A stretch of DNA of 34,272 nucleotides from Methanobacteriaceae archaeon (GTDB lineage Archaea > Methanobacteriota > Methanobacteria > Methanobacteriales > Methanobacteriaceae), in contig DAHVOW010000017.1 of NCBI GenBank assembly GCA_027318585.1, positions 1-34,272 on the forward strand, given 5' to 3'. The translations under genes were made by a program, and so were the position numbers. The notes beneath the pieces were generated by a model that had not been told where the DNA came from, made no database searches, and worked only from the letters and a program-made list of their open reading frames with translations. Below, piece after piece: positions 15,525 to 23,770 of this stretch. The number at the start of each line of letters is the position of its first letter. Position 1 is the first letter of the stretch.

Positions 15525-16907
15525 TTGCCTGATCTTAATCTGATTCTTAAAAAGATAGAACCATCCCCGGAAGAAAAAACGAGGGTGGAAAATCTGGCCA
15601 AGCAACTCATCCAGATCATAAACCAGAAAGCACAAAGAGAGGGAATCCCAGCTGAGGCCATCCTGGTGGGCTCGGTGGCCAAGGGCACCAGACTGGCTGG
15701 CAAGGCCGACGTAGATATTTTCATAACCTTCCCCCTATCCTGTTCAGAGGGTTATATCAAGAAAAAAGGCCTTAAACTGGGCCATCACGCTATAAAAAAA
15801 TTGGGAAACGGATATGAGGAGCGTTACGCATCCCATCCCTATGTAACTGGATTTATAAATGGTTACGAGGTGGACTTTGTACCCTGCTATGCCATCACTG
15901 AGGGCCGTGAACTCAAATCTGCGGTGGACCGGACCGTACTACACACCCGATACATAACGGCCCATTTAAAGGCCAACCAGAAGGGTGAAGTGCTTTTACT
16001 CAAGCGTTTCATGCAGGTGGTGGGTTGCTACGGCTCCGAGTTTAAGGTGGGAGGTTTCCCGGGTTACCTGGCGGAACTGCTTATCCTGGAGTATGAAACT
16101 TTTATGGGGGTGCTGGAACAAGCGGCTCATGAGTGGAGGCCCGGTTACCAGGTGGACCTGGAAGCATATGGCACGGCCAGTCAGTTTAATGATCCCCTGG
16201 TGGTGGTGGATCCAGTGGATGAAAAACGTAATGTGGCTGCCGCGTTAACCCTGCAGAAAATGGCAGAGTTTGTAGTGGCGGCTTCCCGGTATCTTGATAA
16301 CCCCAGTCCAGACTACTTTTTCAGAAAAGATAAAAAAATCGATACAAAGACCCTTAAAGAGGAGTTTCTATCCCGGGGTACCGTGAATCTGGTTCTCACA
16401 TCCCCCGCTCCTGAAATACCGGAGGATGCGCTCTACCCCCAGATCAGGAAAACTGAGCATTCCCTGATGAAAATCCTTAAACGATCCGGATTCCGAGTGT
16501 GGGGCAGTGATTCAGTCAGCTACCAGGGCCGGATATTAATTATCCTGGAACTGGAGGTGAACCTTCTTCCACCATTCAAGAAGCATTACGGCCCCCAGAT
16601 ATGGAACCGAGTGCACAGCAGATCTTTCCAGGAAAAGTACCATCCCCACTGCTGGTTGGAAGATGACACCTGGGTGGCCCTGGTTAAACGTGGACATACC
16701 ACTGCTGAGTCACTCTTAAAATATGTGATCTCACCGGATGGTATCCATCATCTGCGCACTGGACGACACCTTAAAGACCAGCTGATAAACGGATATCAGC
16801 TTAAAGCTCTTCCTGAATTTCTAGAAGAAGAAAAACCAGACCAGAAGGTGCTGGCCTGGCTCTATCACTACTTGCATAAGGATGAACTTCCAGGGGATAT
16901 CTATTAA
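15525..16907 (+). CDS. cca: CCA tRNA nucleotidyltransferase (archaeal class I)
   Basis: Adds and repairs the 3'-terminal CCA of tRNAs without template. 460 aa, the size of archaeal class I enzymes. The nucleotidyltransferase signature is LVGSVAKGTRLAGKADVDIF, with G49, S50 and the metal-binding D62 and D64; the third carboxylate is probably the Asp in GYEVDFVPCY. Downstream, LLLKRFMQVVGCYGSEFKVGGFPGYLAELLI matches the family's central domain. The TTG start at 15525 is preceded by GAGGTG with 7 bases between; an upstream in-frame TTG at 15507 has no ribosome site. It follows thpR with only 18 bases between, and converges on the primase genes. Confidence 0.95.
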   Translation: MPDLNLILKKIEPSPEEKTRVENLAKQLIQIINQKAQREGIPAEAILVGSVAKGTRLAGKADVDIFITFPLSCSEGYIKKKGLKLGHHAIKKLGNGYEERYASHPYVTGFINGYEVDFVPCYAITEGRELKSAVDRTVLHTRYITAHLKANQKGEVLLLKRFMQVVGCYGSEFKVGGFPGYLAELLILEYETFMGVLEQAAHEWRPGYQVDLEAYGTASQFNDPLVVVDPVDEKRNVAAALTLQKMAEFVVAASRYLDNPSPDYFFRKDKKIDTKTLKEEFLSRGTVNLVLTSPAPEIPEDALYPQIRKTEHSLMKILKRSGFRVWGSDSVSYQGRILIILELEVNLLPPFKKHYGPQIWNRVHSRSFQEKYHPHCWLEDDTWVALVKRGHTTAESLLKYVISPDGIHHLRTGRHLKDQLINGYQLKALPEFLEEEKPDQKVLAWLYHYLHKDELPGDIY

Positions 16908-16942
16908 TAGAGACCAGATCTAGGGGCTTTAAATGATTGTTA

Positions 16943-16993
16943 TGGACTAAAAAAAAATATTCAAACTCTTATTTTTACTCAAACTCTTATTTT
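16943..16993. terminator. Two-sided termination region between cca and priS
   Basis: A run of nine As (16949-16957) gives nine Ts on the minus strand, downstream of priS. On the plus strand, downstream of cca, two copies of TCAAACTCTTATTTT (16961-16975 and 16979-16993, period 18) supply two T-rich tracts. Together they can end both convergent transcripts. Confidence 0.5.
16961..16993 (+). repeat. 15-base tandem direct repeat, period 18
   Basis: TCAAACTCTTATTTT occurs twice in a row with a 3-base spacer, in the gap between cca and priS. It probably arose by slippage, and each copy ends in a T-run. Confidence 0.85.
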
Positions 16994-17020
16994 ATAATAA
17001 ATTTCCTAAAAATTCCCCTA

Positions 17021-17989
17021 TCAGTCCCTTCTTTCATTGACAAATCGGGGCACCGCATCCCGGAGGGGGTCGAAGGTCTCCAGATTTTTTATCTCGGTAC
17101 ATTTCATGCTGACCATGGAGTGCAGAGAGGATGGGAGTCGCAGTATCCGTTTCAGGTCGATGGATACCTTGGCATCCACCAGTCCCAGGTTAACAAAGGC
17201 CAGGGCTTTAACCAGTCTTTTATAACGTATAGGACCTATAGCATTGCGGAAAGGACCCCACTGGTCATCAACAAGCAGGTGACGGTTTTTTATCACGTCT
17301 TTTATGAGTTTTTTGTTAACCTCCTCCATTAAGATGTCCTCGTTCAGGTATAAAATGGACTGTTTAACTCGTTGGGTGAATACCTGGGGATAGCCGAAAG
17401 GTACGGTGAAGTGTTCCAGGTTGTAGGTCATTCCCTGGTTACTGTACTCACTGCGAGGTACCTCCGCCCCCACCAGGTACTTCACTATCTGGGAGCGTAC
17501 TTCACTGTCGGTGCCCAGCACCTCTTCATCCTGGACCCGGAGGTGGTATCCCCGGCCCGAGTAAATCATGTGAATCTCCTTAAGGCCCAGATCACCTTGT
17601 AGGGTGTCTTTTAGGTCTGATACTATGTTTTTCGCCTGGTCCAGGCACACTTCACATACACTACCACAATCACAGGAGCGGATAGGCAGGTCCTTAGCAT
17701 CCACATCAAAGACCAGTTCTGATTTAAGCCAACCCTCCCTCCGGTTCGGTTTCTGGTAGAAGGCCACTGATGTGTAGGCCTCGAAGGGGGTGCGGTAGCG
17801 CATGAACTTACGCAGATGATCCTCATTACGGAAAGTCCGATAACGGTCATTAGGTCCCCTACCATGGTGGTCGAATCCGAACTCCCTCTGATAGAGTGAA
17901 TGACGTATGAACCTAGGGATCTGTTTTATGTCCCATTCTTCCCGATAGTACCGGCGCCTTTCCTCAGGGGTGGCTTTTTGAAACTCCAT
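17021..17989 (-). CDS. priS: DNA primase catalytic (small) subunit
   Basis: Catalytic subunit of the archaeal/eukaryotic-type primase, making RNA/DNA primers for replication. 322 aa. The metal-binding pair is LVFDVDAKD (D95 and D97). A zinc-binding knuckle follows, CDCGSVCEVC (C106, C108, C112, C115). SGRGYHLRV (144-152) is the nucleotide-binding motif with R146 and H149. The third acidic residue is probably in LLVDDQWGP. The ATG is supported by AAAGGA 7 bases upstream. It lies 30 bases downstream of priL on the same strand, so both subunits of the heterodimer come from one mRNA. Confidence 0.95.
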   Translation of the reverse strand: MEFQKATPEERRRYYREEWDIKQIPRFIRHSLYQREFGFDHHGRGPNDRYRTFRNEDHLRKFMRYRTPFEAYTSVAFYQKPNRREGWLKSELVFDVDAKDLPIRSCDCGSVCEVCLDQAKNIVSDLKDTLQGDLGLKEIHMIYSGRGYHLRVQDEEVLGTDSEVRSQIVKYLVGAEVPRSEYSNQGMTYNLEHFTVPFGYPQVFTQRVKQSILYLNEDILMEEVNKKLIKDVIKNRHLLVDDQWGPFRNAIGPIRYKRLVKALAFVNLGLVDAKVSIDLKRILRLPSSLHSMVSMKCTEIKNLETFDPLRDAVPRFVNERRD

Positions 17990-18019
17990 GATACAATCCT
18001 TTAAGTTTAGTTCAAAGAT

Positions 18020-19432
18020 TTAGGCATCATCTTTTTTAACTTCAATCCAACCATTAGCTTGATCTTCTTTTTCTTTTTCCTCATTATAACCTTCCTTACC
18101 CACATTATCCTCAGATTCTGTTCTTTCTTTACTTAGAATCCAATTCTTGCGGTTGTAATAGCTCAGGGGGTTCCCTATCTTTTTACAATCCTCATCGGGA
18201 CGGCATAAATGGGGTAGGTGTAGTTTGATCTTCTCACAACTCATGGGAGTGTACCATTTAGTCTCCCCTTCATTTTCCAGTTTCAGGTTAGAGTGCATGC
18301 CGAATCCCAGCTTGGCATTGATGTTGATCTTCTCCTGGGGCTGATCCTCAAAGAGGGGTGGAACACACCTTTCGGCAGCCTCATAGATAAGGGGCAGTAC
18401 CTCATTATGAACGACCTGGAGCTCCGGATCCTTGTCCGATACCTGGACGGTGACATTTTGCTTGAAAATATCCGGACATAAACGGGCGTAGGATACGAAG
18501 GGAGTAATGAAAAGTACTATGGCATCGTTTCTTCCCCCGGATTTAATACCCTCCAGGGCATTTTTAACGCAGGGAGGAAATGCTTCCCGGTTTAGGGGCC
18601 CAGTGTAGGAGTATCCTCCACCTCCTCCTGATCCACCGTAACTGGTGGTGGGCTGGATCAAAATTTCAGTCACTTTATCGGCCAATTCCAAAAGTAGAGG
18701 GTTGGGTTCTACCATTAAACGGGCTTTTTCATGGACTTCCGCCATGTAATTCTCGGTTTGTTGCATAACCATCCGGATCAGAATTAGTTCCTGAAGTTCT
18801 TGGCCAATTAAGAGTTGATACATCTTATCCGGGTCCCGGTGCTGGAGTCGTGACCCAAAACGATTCCTGAAATCCTCCCGGTCCATGATCACCTCCCCCT
18901 GGTCCAGAACCAGATCGGAGAGTTGTATCCTTCGTGAACTTAACAGGTTCTCGAAAAAGGTCCACTTAACAGTTTCCTGGCTTAAAAGCTCCTGTAATGC
19001 CTTTAAAACTATTTCAGTACGTTCACGACTGTTTAACTCCTCCAGCCTATTCTGGATCAGGCTACCCTGGGATTCAACCATCAAACGACTTTCACGAGAA
19101 TTAGGTCCAAATCTAACCCCGATAGCCTGGGATAATAGGTAAAAGGATATGATATCATATTTCTCGATATCCTCCTGGAACAGAAACGCGAATTTTCGAT
19201 AATTAAAATCACGGTCATTACGTTTTTTTACGTACCACTCCAACCGTTTAAGGGCCATTTCCAGATAATTACGGGGGATATCCTGGTCCTCAGATATATC
19301 TTGGGATTTACTACGGGTAACGAGCTCTATAAGCTCGGGATTATCCTGGATCAAACTATCCAAACTTCCCAGTTGCCTTACTCTTTCCCTACCTTCCATG
19401 GAGAGCGGATTTATGAAAGAAACCCCTACCAT
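18020..19432 (-). CDS. priL: DNA primase large subunit (iron-sulphur)
   Basis: Regulatory subunit of the archaeal primase, stabilising PriS and directing primer synthesis. 470 aa, somewhat long for the family. The N-terminal helical domain contacts PriS. The C-terminal domain carries the four expected [4Fe-4S] ligands: C288 (FPPC), C399 (PMSC), C410 (HLC) and C416 (EDC), followed by NPLSYYNRK. Two additions stand out: a Gly/Ser-rich linker (about 265-277) between the domains and a charged Glu/Lys-rich tail of about 40 residues that is probably disordered. A minus-strand TATA box about 23 bases before the ATG suggests a leaderless mRNA. First gene of the priL-priS operon. Confidence 0.93.
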   Translation of the reverse strand: MVGVSFINPLSMEGRERVRQLGSLDSLIQDNPELIELVTRSKSQDISEDQDIPRNYLEMALKRLEWYVKKRNDRDFNYRKFAFLFQEDIEKYDIISFYLLSQAIGVRFGPNSRESRLMVESQGSLIQNRLEELNSRERTEIVLKALQELLSQETVKWTFFENLLSSRRIQLSDLVLDQGEVIMDREDFRNRFGSRLQHRDPDKMYQLLIGQELQELILIRMVMQQTENYMAEVHEKARLMVEPNPLLLELADKVTEILIQPTTSYGGSGGGGGYSYTGPLNREAFPPCVKNALEGIKSGGRNDAIVLFITPFVSYARLCPDIFKQNVTVQVSDKDPELQVVHNEVLPLIYEAAERCVPPLFEDQPQEKININAKLGFGMHSNLKLENEGETKWYTPMSCEKIKLHLPHLCRPDEDCKKIGNPLSYYNRKNWILSKERTESEDNVGKEGYNEEKEKEDQANGWIEVKKDDA

Positions 19433-19450
19433 GATCTGATCTTGGTTTTC

Positions 19451-19460
19451 TAAAATAAAG
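19451..19460 (-). promoter_or_regulatory. TATA box of priL-priS operon, probably leaderless
   Basis: CTTTATTTTA on the minus strand is centred 23-24 bases before the ATG at 19432, which would place transcription start at the start codon. No good SD precedes that ATG, which fits a leaderless mRNA. Confidence 0.45.
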
Positions 19461-19607
19461 TACTTGATGTATGGACTGGGGATGAAAGTGTTTAGTAATT
19501 AAAATGTGGATTTAAATTATGGGAGGCCTCCTCCCGAGCTAGATTGGATAATCTTACACAGCGTTGGTTAGATAAGAGGTGTTAAGGTGTCAATTTATAG
19601 TGCCAAA

Positions 19608-19724
19608 TTTATATATACAAATATGAACAAAGGGAGATTTACCTTTTATCGGTACTAATACTTTTTAGAATTATAAAATACGTTTTATGAGTTTATTGAT
19701 ACTTTAAACCTGTATATAGGAGGA
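19608..19724 (+). promoter_or_regulatory. metG promoter and Shine-Dalgarno site
   Basis: TTTATATATA (19608-19617) is a strong TATA box. Transcription should start near 19640 and give a leader of about 90 bases. AGGAGGA (19718-19724) sits 6 bases before the TTG at 19731. Left of the TATA box a self-complementary GGAGGCCTCC (19522-19531) is present; its role is unknown. Confidence 0.6.
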
Positions 19725-19730
19725 ATAAAT

Positions 19731-21710
19731 TTGAATAAGGTCTTTATCACCTGTGCTTTACCCTATGCCAATGGTCCCTGTCACCTGGGCCACCTCAGAT
19801 CAACCTACATACCAGCCGATATCTACGCCCGTTATAACCGCATGATGGGCCGTGATGTTCTTTTTGTATGTGCCACCGATGAACACGGCACCCCCATTGC
19901 AGTGAAGGCTGAAAATGAGGGTAAGACCCCTGGGGAGATTGCGGGACGATATTATGAAATGATAAAAAGTGATCTGGACGCCTGCCACATCTCCTTTGAC
20001 AACTTCTCCCGGACTACGGACCCTTTACACTACCAGATCGCCCAAAATTTCTTTTTAGACCTTTACCAGAAGGATTACATATACGAAGAAACCATACAGC
20101 AGCTATACTGTTCCAAATGTCAGCGATTTCTCCCGGACCGATATGTGGAGGGGAGCTGTCCCCAGTGCCAGGCCGAAGGAGCCCGGGGTGATCACTGCGA
20201 GTCCTGTGGGCGGCATTTAGACCCCCTGGAACTGGTAAATCCGACTTGCCTTATTTGTGACTCCGAGCCACAGATCAGAGAGTCCCAACACTACTTCTTT
20301 AAGCTCAGCCACTTCCAGGACCAGGTAAAGGAATGGATCGAATCCAATCCCGAACTCCCGGCCAACGTCCGTAACTACGCCCTGCAGTGGGTTAAAGAGG
20401 GGCTTAAGGACTGGATACTCACCCGGGATATGGACTGGGGCATACCAGTGCCTCTGGAAGGTGCGGAGGGTAAGATCATATACGTATGGGGTGAGGCTTT
20501 CCTGGGTTACATCTCCTCAGCGGCTCAGTGGTCCCGGAGAGAAGGTGAAGCCTGGGAGCCCTACTGGGATGATGGTGCCGTGCACTTCATTGGCAAGGAT
20601 ATCATCTACCACCATAGCATATTCTGGCCGTCCCTGCTTTTAGGCTACGGATGCCAACTTCCACGTACCATAGTAGCCGGGGAGTATCTATCACTGGAAG
20701 GGCTTAAAATGTCCACCAGCAAAAATTGGGTTATATGGGCATCGGAATTCATGGAAAAATTTGATTACAACCTTTTAAGATATTATCTGGTGGCCAACGC
20801 CCCCCTCACCAGGGACACCGATTTTTCATGGGACGACTTCCAGAGGCGAGTTAATGATGAACTGGCTGATGTTCTGGGTAACTTCCTGCACCGGACCTTC
20901 TCCTTCACCCACCGTTTCTATGGTGGTGAGATTCCAGAGCCAAAAAACTGGAACGATACTGACCAGGCCCTGGAACAACAGCTGAAAGAATTACCAAAAA
21001 AAGTTTCCAGACATGTGGAGAAGTATCAATTCCGGGAAGGACTGAGGGAGATCATCGGCCTGGCCAAGGCCGGTAACAAGTACTTTAACGACCATGAACC
21101 CTGGAAGGCCGTGAAATCGGACCCCCAGGATGCAGCCACCTGCCTGTATCTATGTAACCAGGCCGCCAAAACCATGGCCATCCTGTTATTACCCTATCTG
21201 CCAGGTAAAGCCCAGGATATTATCAAGATCCTGAACCTGGATGATGAAAAGTTCAGCTGGAATGAGGCAGCTCAATTTTTACCGGCCGGACATAAACTGG
21301 CTCCGGCCACACCACTATTCCCTAAAATAGATGATGAAATAATTGAAAAAGAGAAAGAAGCTCTTTATGAAAACCTAGAGGAGAAAAAAGTTATGGATAT
21401 CATAAGTATTGAAGACTTTGCCCGTCTGGACCTACGGGTAGGTAAGATCATTGGAGCAGAAAGTGTAAAAGGCTCAGAGAATCTCCTGAAGTTAATGGTG
21501 GATCTTAAAGATAAACAGATACAAGTAGTGGCTGGGCTGGCCAAGAAGTATCAGCCGGCCGAGATCATAAATCAGAAGGTTATTGTGCTGGTCAACCTTA
21601 AACCAGCCAAGCTGTTCGGAATCAAATCAGAAGGGATGGTCCTGGCCACCCAGGACAGTCTAAACCTGTTAAATCCCGGTAACGCAGAGGTGGGTGAAGA
21701 AATTAAATGA
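19731..21710 (+). CDS. metG: Methionyl-tRNA synthetase with C-terminal tRNA-binding domain
   Basis: Class I synthetase charging initiator and elongator tRNA-Met. 659 aa. HLGH (18-21) is the HIGH motif and KMSTS is at 326-330. The connective domain (about 120-180) has four CxxC pairs (CSKC, CPQC, CESC, CLIC), as in two-zinc MetRS. After the anticodon-binding helical bundle, a C-terminal EMAP/Trbp111-like domain starts near residue 560 (FARLDLRVGKI) and aids dimerisation and tRNA capture. TTG start behind AGGAGGA. The TGA stop overlaps the ATG of the next gene by 4 bases (ATGA), which implies translational coupling with the DUF530-type protein. Confidence 0.97.
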   Translation: MNKVFITCALPYANGPCHLGHLRSTYIPADIYARYNRMMGRDVLFVCATDEHGTPIAVKAENEGKTPGEIAGRYYEMIKSDLDACHISFDNFSRTTDPLHYQIAQNFFLDLYQKDYIYEETIQQLYCSKCQRFLPDRYVEGSCPQCQAEGARGDHCESCGRHLDPLELVNPTCLICDSEPQIRESQHYFFKLSHFQDQVKEWIESNPELPANVRNYALQWVKEGLKDWILTRDMDWGIPVPLEGAEGKIIYVWGEAFLGYISSAAQWSRREGEAWEPYWDDGAVHFIGKDIIYHHSIFWPSLLLGYGCQLPRTIVAGEYLSLEGLKMSTSKNWVIWASEFMEKFDYNLLRYYLVANAPLTRDTDFSWDDFQRRVNDELADVLGNFLHRTFSFTHRFYGGEIPEPKNWNDTDQALEQQLKELPKKVSRHVEKYQFREGLREIIGLAKAGNKYFNDHEPWKAVKSDPQDAATCLYLCNQAAKTMAILLLPYLPGKAQDIIKILNLDDEKFSWNEAAQFLPAGHKLAPATPLFPKIDDEIIEKEKEALYENLEEKKVMDIISIEDFARLDLRVGKIIGAESVKGSENLLKLMVDLKDKQIQVVAGLAKKYQPAEIINQKVIVLVNLKPAKLFGIKSEGMVLATQDSLNLLNPGNAEVGEEIK

Positions 21711-23263
21711 ATGAATCGGTGCTAATTGGTGGGGCCGAGAAATTCTTAGCCCAGATACCGGGTTTTGATGGGGAGCTGGCTGGTGATGTCAACTCCTTTT
21801 TAGAAAGTTACTCTCAGTTAAGGGATAACCTGGACACCCTTTATGAATTCAGGGATAACATGGAACTCAAGGGTTACAAGGCCCCTTATCGTTCCTTGAA
21901 GTATGGGAAGGTTCAGTCATCGGAGATGAAGATGGATGACCTCTATGATGTGAGCCGTCACAGCCAGTTTTTTCGTATGCGAGCCGCCGCTAAGAAGAAC
22001 ATTTTGGACCGGGTTAAATCTGCCATTGCATCACATAAAGTAGCCCTCGGCCACTTAGAAGAGTATGCCGTAGTAACCTGCTCTGCCTGCCAGGCACGCT
22101 ACCGTGGTCATGAGCTGGGCAAGCTCCACCAGGATAGGTGTGAATGTGGCTCCCAAGATTTAACTATAAACCTTAATAATGACGGGATTCACCGTTTAGG
22201 GATCCTTAAATATCTTCCCCTCTCCGGGGACTACATGGTTAAAATGTCAAAACTGTCACCCCTGGGAAGGGAGGCCTTTCGTAGTCTGGTGCGTATATTA
22301 AAACAGGAAAAAAGGGGTATTGTAAAAACCCTCTCCATGGTTATTAAAGTAATGGAGGATGGTCGTTGGGTGCGTAAACGGGTTAACATCGACACCCAGG
22401 AAGAGTTGAACTATGAAAGGAAGATTCGGGAAACCTATGGAAACAATGCCCGCATCGAGTTCATGCAGTTTCATCGTAAAAGACCGGCCATTATTAATGA
22501 TAAGCAAGTTCAAACCGCCCTGGCCCTGGGATATGTCGGGTACTCCGAAAGTCTGGGAAAATCATTACTACCCCCTTTATTTCAAAAAAATCTAAAAAAT
22601 GAGGATACTTTACTGATCTACGATGCTTCTTTTAAGAAGGCAGAAGAACTGGCTAAAGTCCAGAAAGAGTGGGAGGAGGAAGGAAACCTCCAGGAAGATC
22701 TTTTACTAGAAATACTCCAGGAAGAAGGCCTGGCTGATGATGAAGGCCAGATGGATGAGGTTTTAAAAGAGGATCTGCAGTTGATGGATGAACTGCAAAA
22801 GGAGATTTTCCTAAAGATTCCGCAGGCTTTGATACTGTGGGATATGATGCGTTACTATCTATCCACTTCCTATGACCGTCGCAGCAAACATTCTGGACCA
22901 TTCCCTTATTTAAGGCCTTCTCTGGATATTAATCAATTGAAAGCTTTCCAGGAATATCCTTCCAATCTGGCCAACATTATGAAAGACACCCTAGATGAGA
23001 ATATTGAATTTTTACCGGATATGGATAAGATCATATCCTTTAAGTTTTCAATGGAGAAAAAGACCCATGGTTTGCATATTAAAATGGACCCTGCCATGGG
23101 TGCGGCTATTTTAAATATTAAAGGGCAAGTAGCTATTTCCAGAACTGCCCAGATCTTCAGAGTTAAGCCTCAGGATGTGAAGAAACAAAAATCAAACCTT
23201 ATAACCCTCCAGAAACCAACCACCCGGAAGGCCCAGAAGTTTCTGGAATTGGTTCAGGGTTAA
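21707..23263 (+). CDS. DUF530-type archaeal protein with zinc ribbon
   Basis: A 518-aa protein that I assign, from memory of its overall pattern, to the DUF530 family of methanogens; no function is known. Visible parts are an N-terminal helical region, then CxxC-x16-CxC (C125, C128, C145, C147), a likely zinc ribbon, and a basic region around 200-245 (VRKRVNIDTQEELNYERK). A very acidic helical stretch lies near 320-360 (Glu/Asp/Leu-rich). The Lys-rich C-terminus holds AAILNIKGQVAISRTAQIFRVKPQDV. No membrane segment is seen. The zinc ribbon and basic areas suggest nucleic acid or ribosome contact. It is translationally coupled to metG by the ATGA overlap, a strong hint of work in translation. 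The family name is moderately sure. Confidence 0.75.
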   Translation: MNESVLIGGAEKFLAQIPGFDGELAGDVNSFLESYSQLRDNLDTLYEFRDNMELKGYKAPYRSLKYGKVQSSEMKMDDLYDVSRHSQFFRMRAAAKKNILDRVKSAIASHKVALGHLEEYAVVTCSACQARYRGHELGKLHQDRCECGSQDLTINLNNDGIHRLGILKYLPLSGDYMVKMSKLSPLGREAFRSLVRILKQEKRGIVKTLSMVIKVMEDGRWVRKRVNIDTQEELNYERKIRETYGNNARIEFMQFHRKRPAIINDKQVQTALALGYVGYSESLGKSLLPPLFQKNLKNEDTLLIYDASFKKAEELAKVQKEWEEEGNLQEDLLLEILQEEGLADDEGQMDEVLKEDLQLMDELQKEIFLKIPQALILWDMMRYYLSTSYDRRSKHSGPFPYLRPSLDINQLKAFQEYPSNLANIMKDTLDENIEFLPDMDKIISFKFSMEKKTHGLHIKMDPAMGAAILNIKGQVAISRTAQIFRVKPQDVKKQKSNLITLQKPTTRKAQKFLELVQG

Positions 23264-23307
23264 TTAGGTTAAAGGGATGACAATATGTTTGTAGGCTGTG
23301 AGTGAGT

Positions 23308-23763
23308 ATGGAGGAGATTTATGTTTCACAACCTCTAACAATTCAGAGGATTATGGAGCTTTTAGAGCTACACCCGGAACTTGCGAAAATTAAATGTCCA
23401 CCCAGCTTGTATTCCCGTACCCCGTCCAAATATCTGGATGCACTTCTAAATCTGGGAGTAGTAGTAGAACCAGAAAAAAGGATGGGAAGACCTCCTAAAT
23501 ATGGTGATAAAGAATTTAAAATGGTAGATGAACTTCTATCCCGGGGAAGAACTCCACAAGAGATAGCCCGGGAAACTGGCATTCCCCTTAAAAGTGTCTA
23601 CCCCCTCATCCAGAGTAAATTAACCCGGGGCAGACCCCCCAAATATGATAATAAAACTATAAGTATAGTGAAGGAACTCCATGGGTCAGGGAAAAGCGCC
23701 AGGGAAATATCAGAACAACTGGACATCCCCCTACGGAGTGTGTACTTTTTGATACAAAGGTGA
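23308..23763 (+). CDS. Tandem Hin-type helix-turn-helix DNA-binding protein
   Basis: About 151 aa. The N-terminal 55 residues form a small helical region (perhaps another HTH). The rest is two near-identical units, about 46 residues apart, each with GRPPKY, then about 15 residues, then a helix-turn-helix ending in IPLKSVYPLIQ or IPLRSVYFLIQ. The layout (a GRP arm for the minor groove followed by an HTH) is that of the DNA-binding domain of Hin/resolvase recombinases, but no catalytic serine recombinase domain is present. It should bind a bipartite DNA site. ATG 23308 or GTG 23302 are both possible; neither has a good SD. It lies between the DUF530-type gene (44 bases) and the glycosyl-phosphate transferase (7 bases). 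Confidence 0.75.
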   Translation: MEEIYVSQPLTIQRIMELLELHPELAKIKCPPSLYSRTPSKYLDALLNLGVVVEPEKRMGRPPKYGDKEFKMVDELLSRGRTPQEIARETGIPLKSVYPLIQSKLTRGRPPKYDNKTISIVKELHGSGKSAREISEQLDIPLRSVYFLIQR

Positions 23764-23770
23764 TTGGAGA

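Noticed and set aside
19522..19531. GGAGGCCTCC palindrome as operator of priL or metG
   Set aside because: A 10-base self-complementary site alone, far from both TATA boxes, can occur by chance.
23308..23763. Serine recombinase/invertase gene
   Set aside because: Only the Hin-like DNA-binding part is present, twice; there is no catalytic Ser domain in or near the frame, and no flanking inverted repeats were noted.
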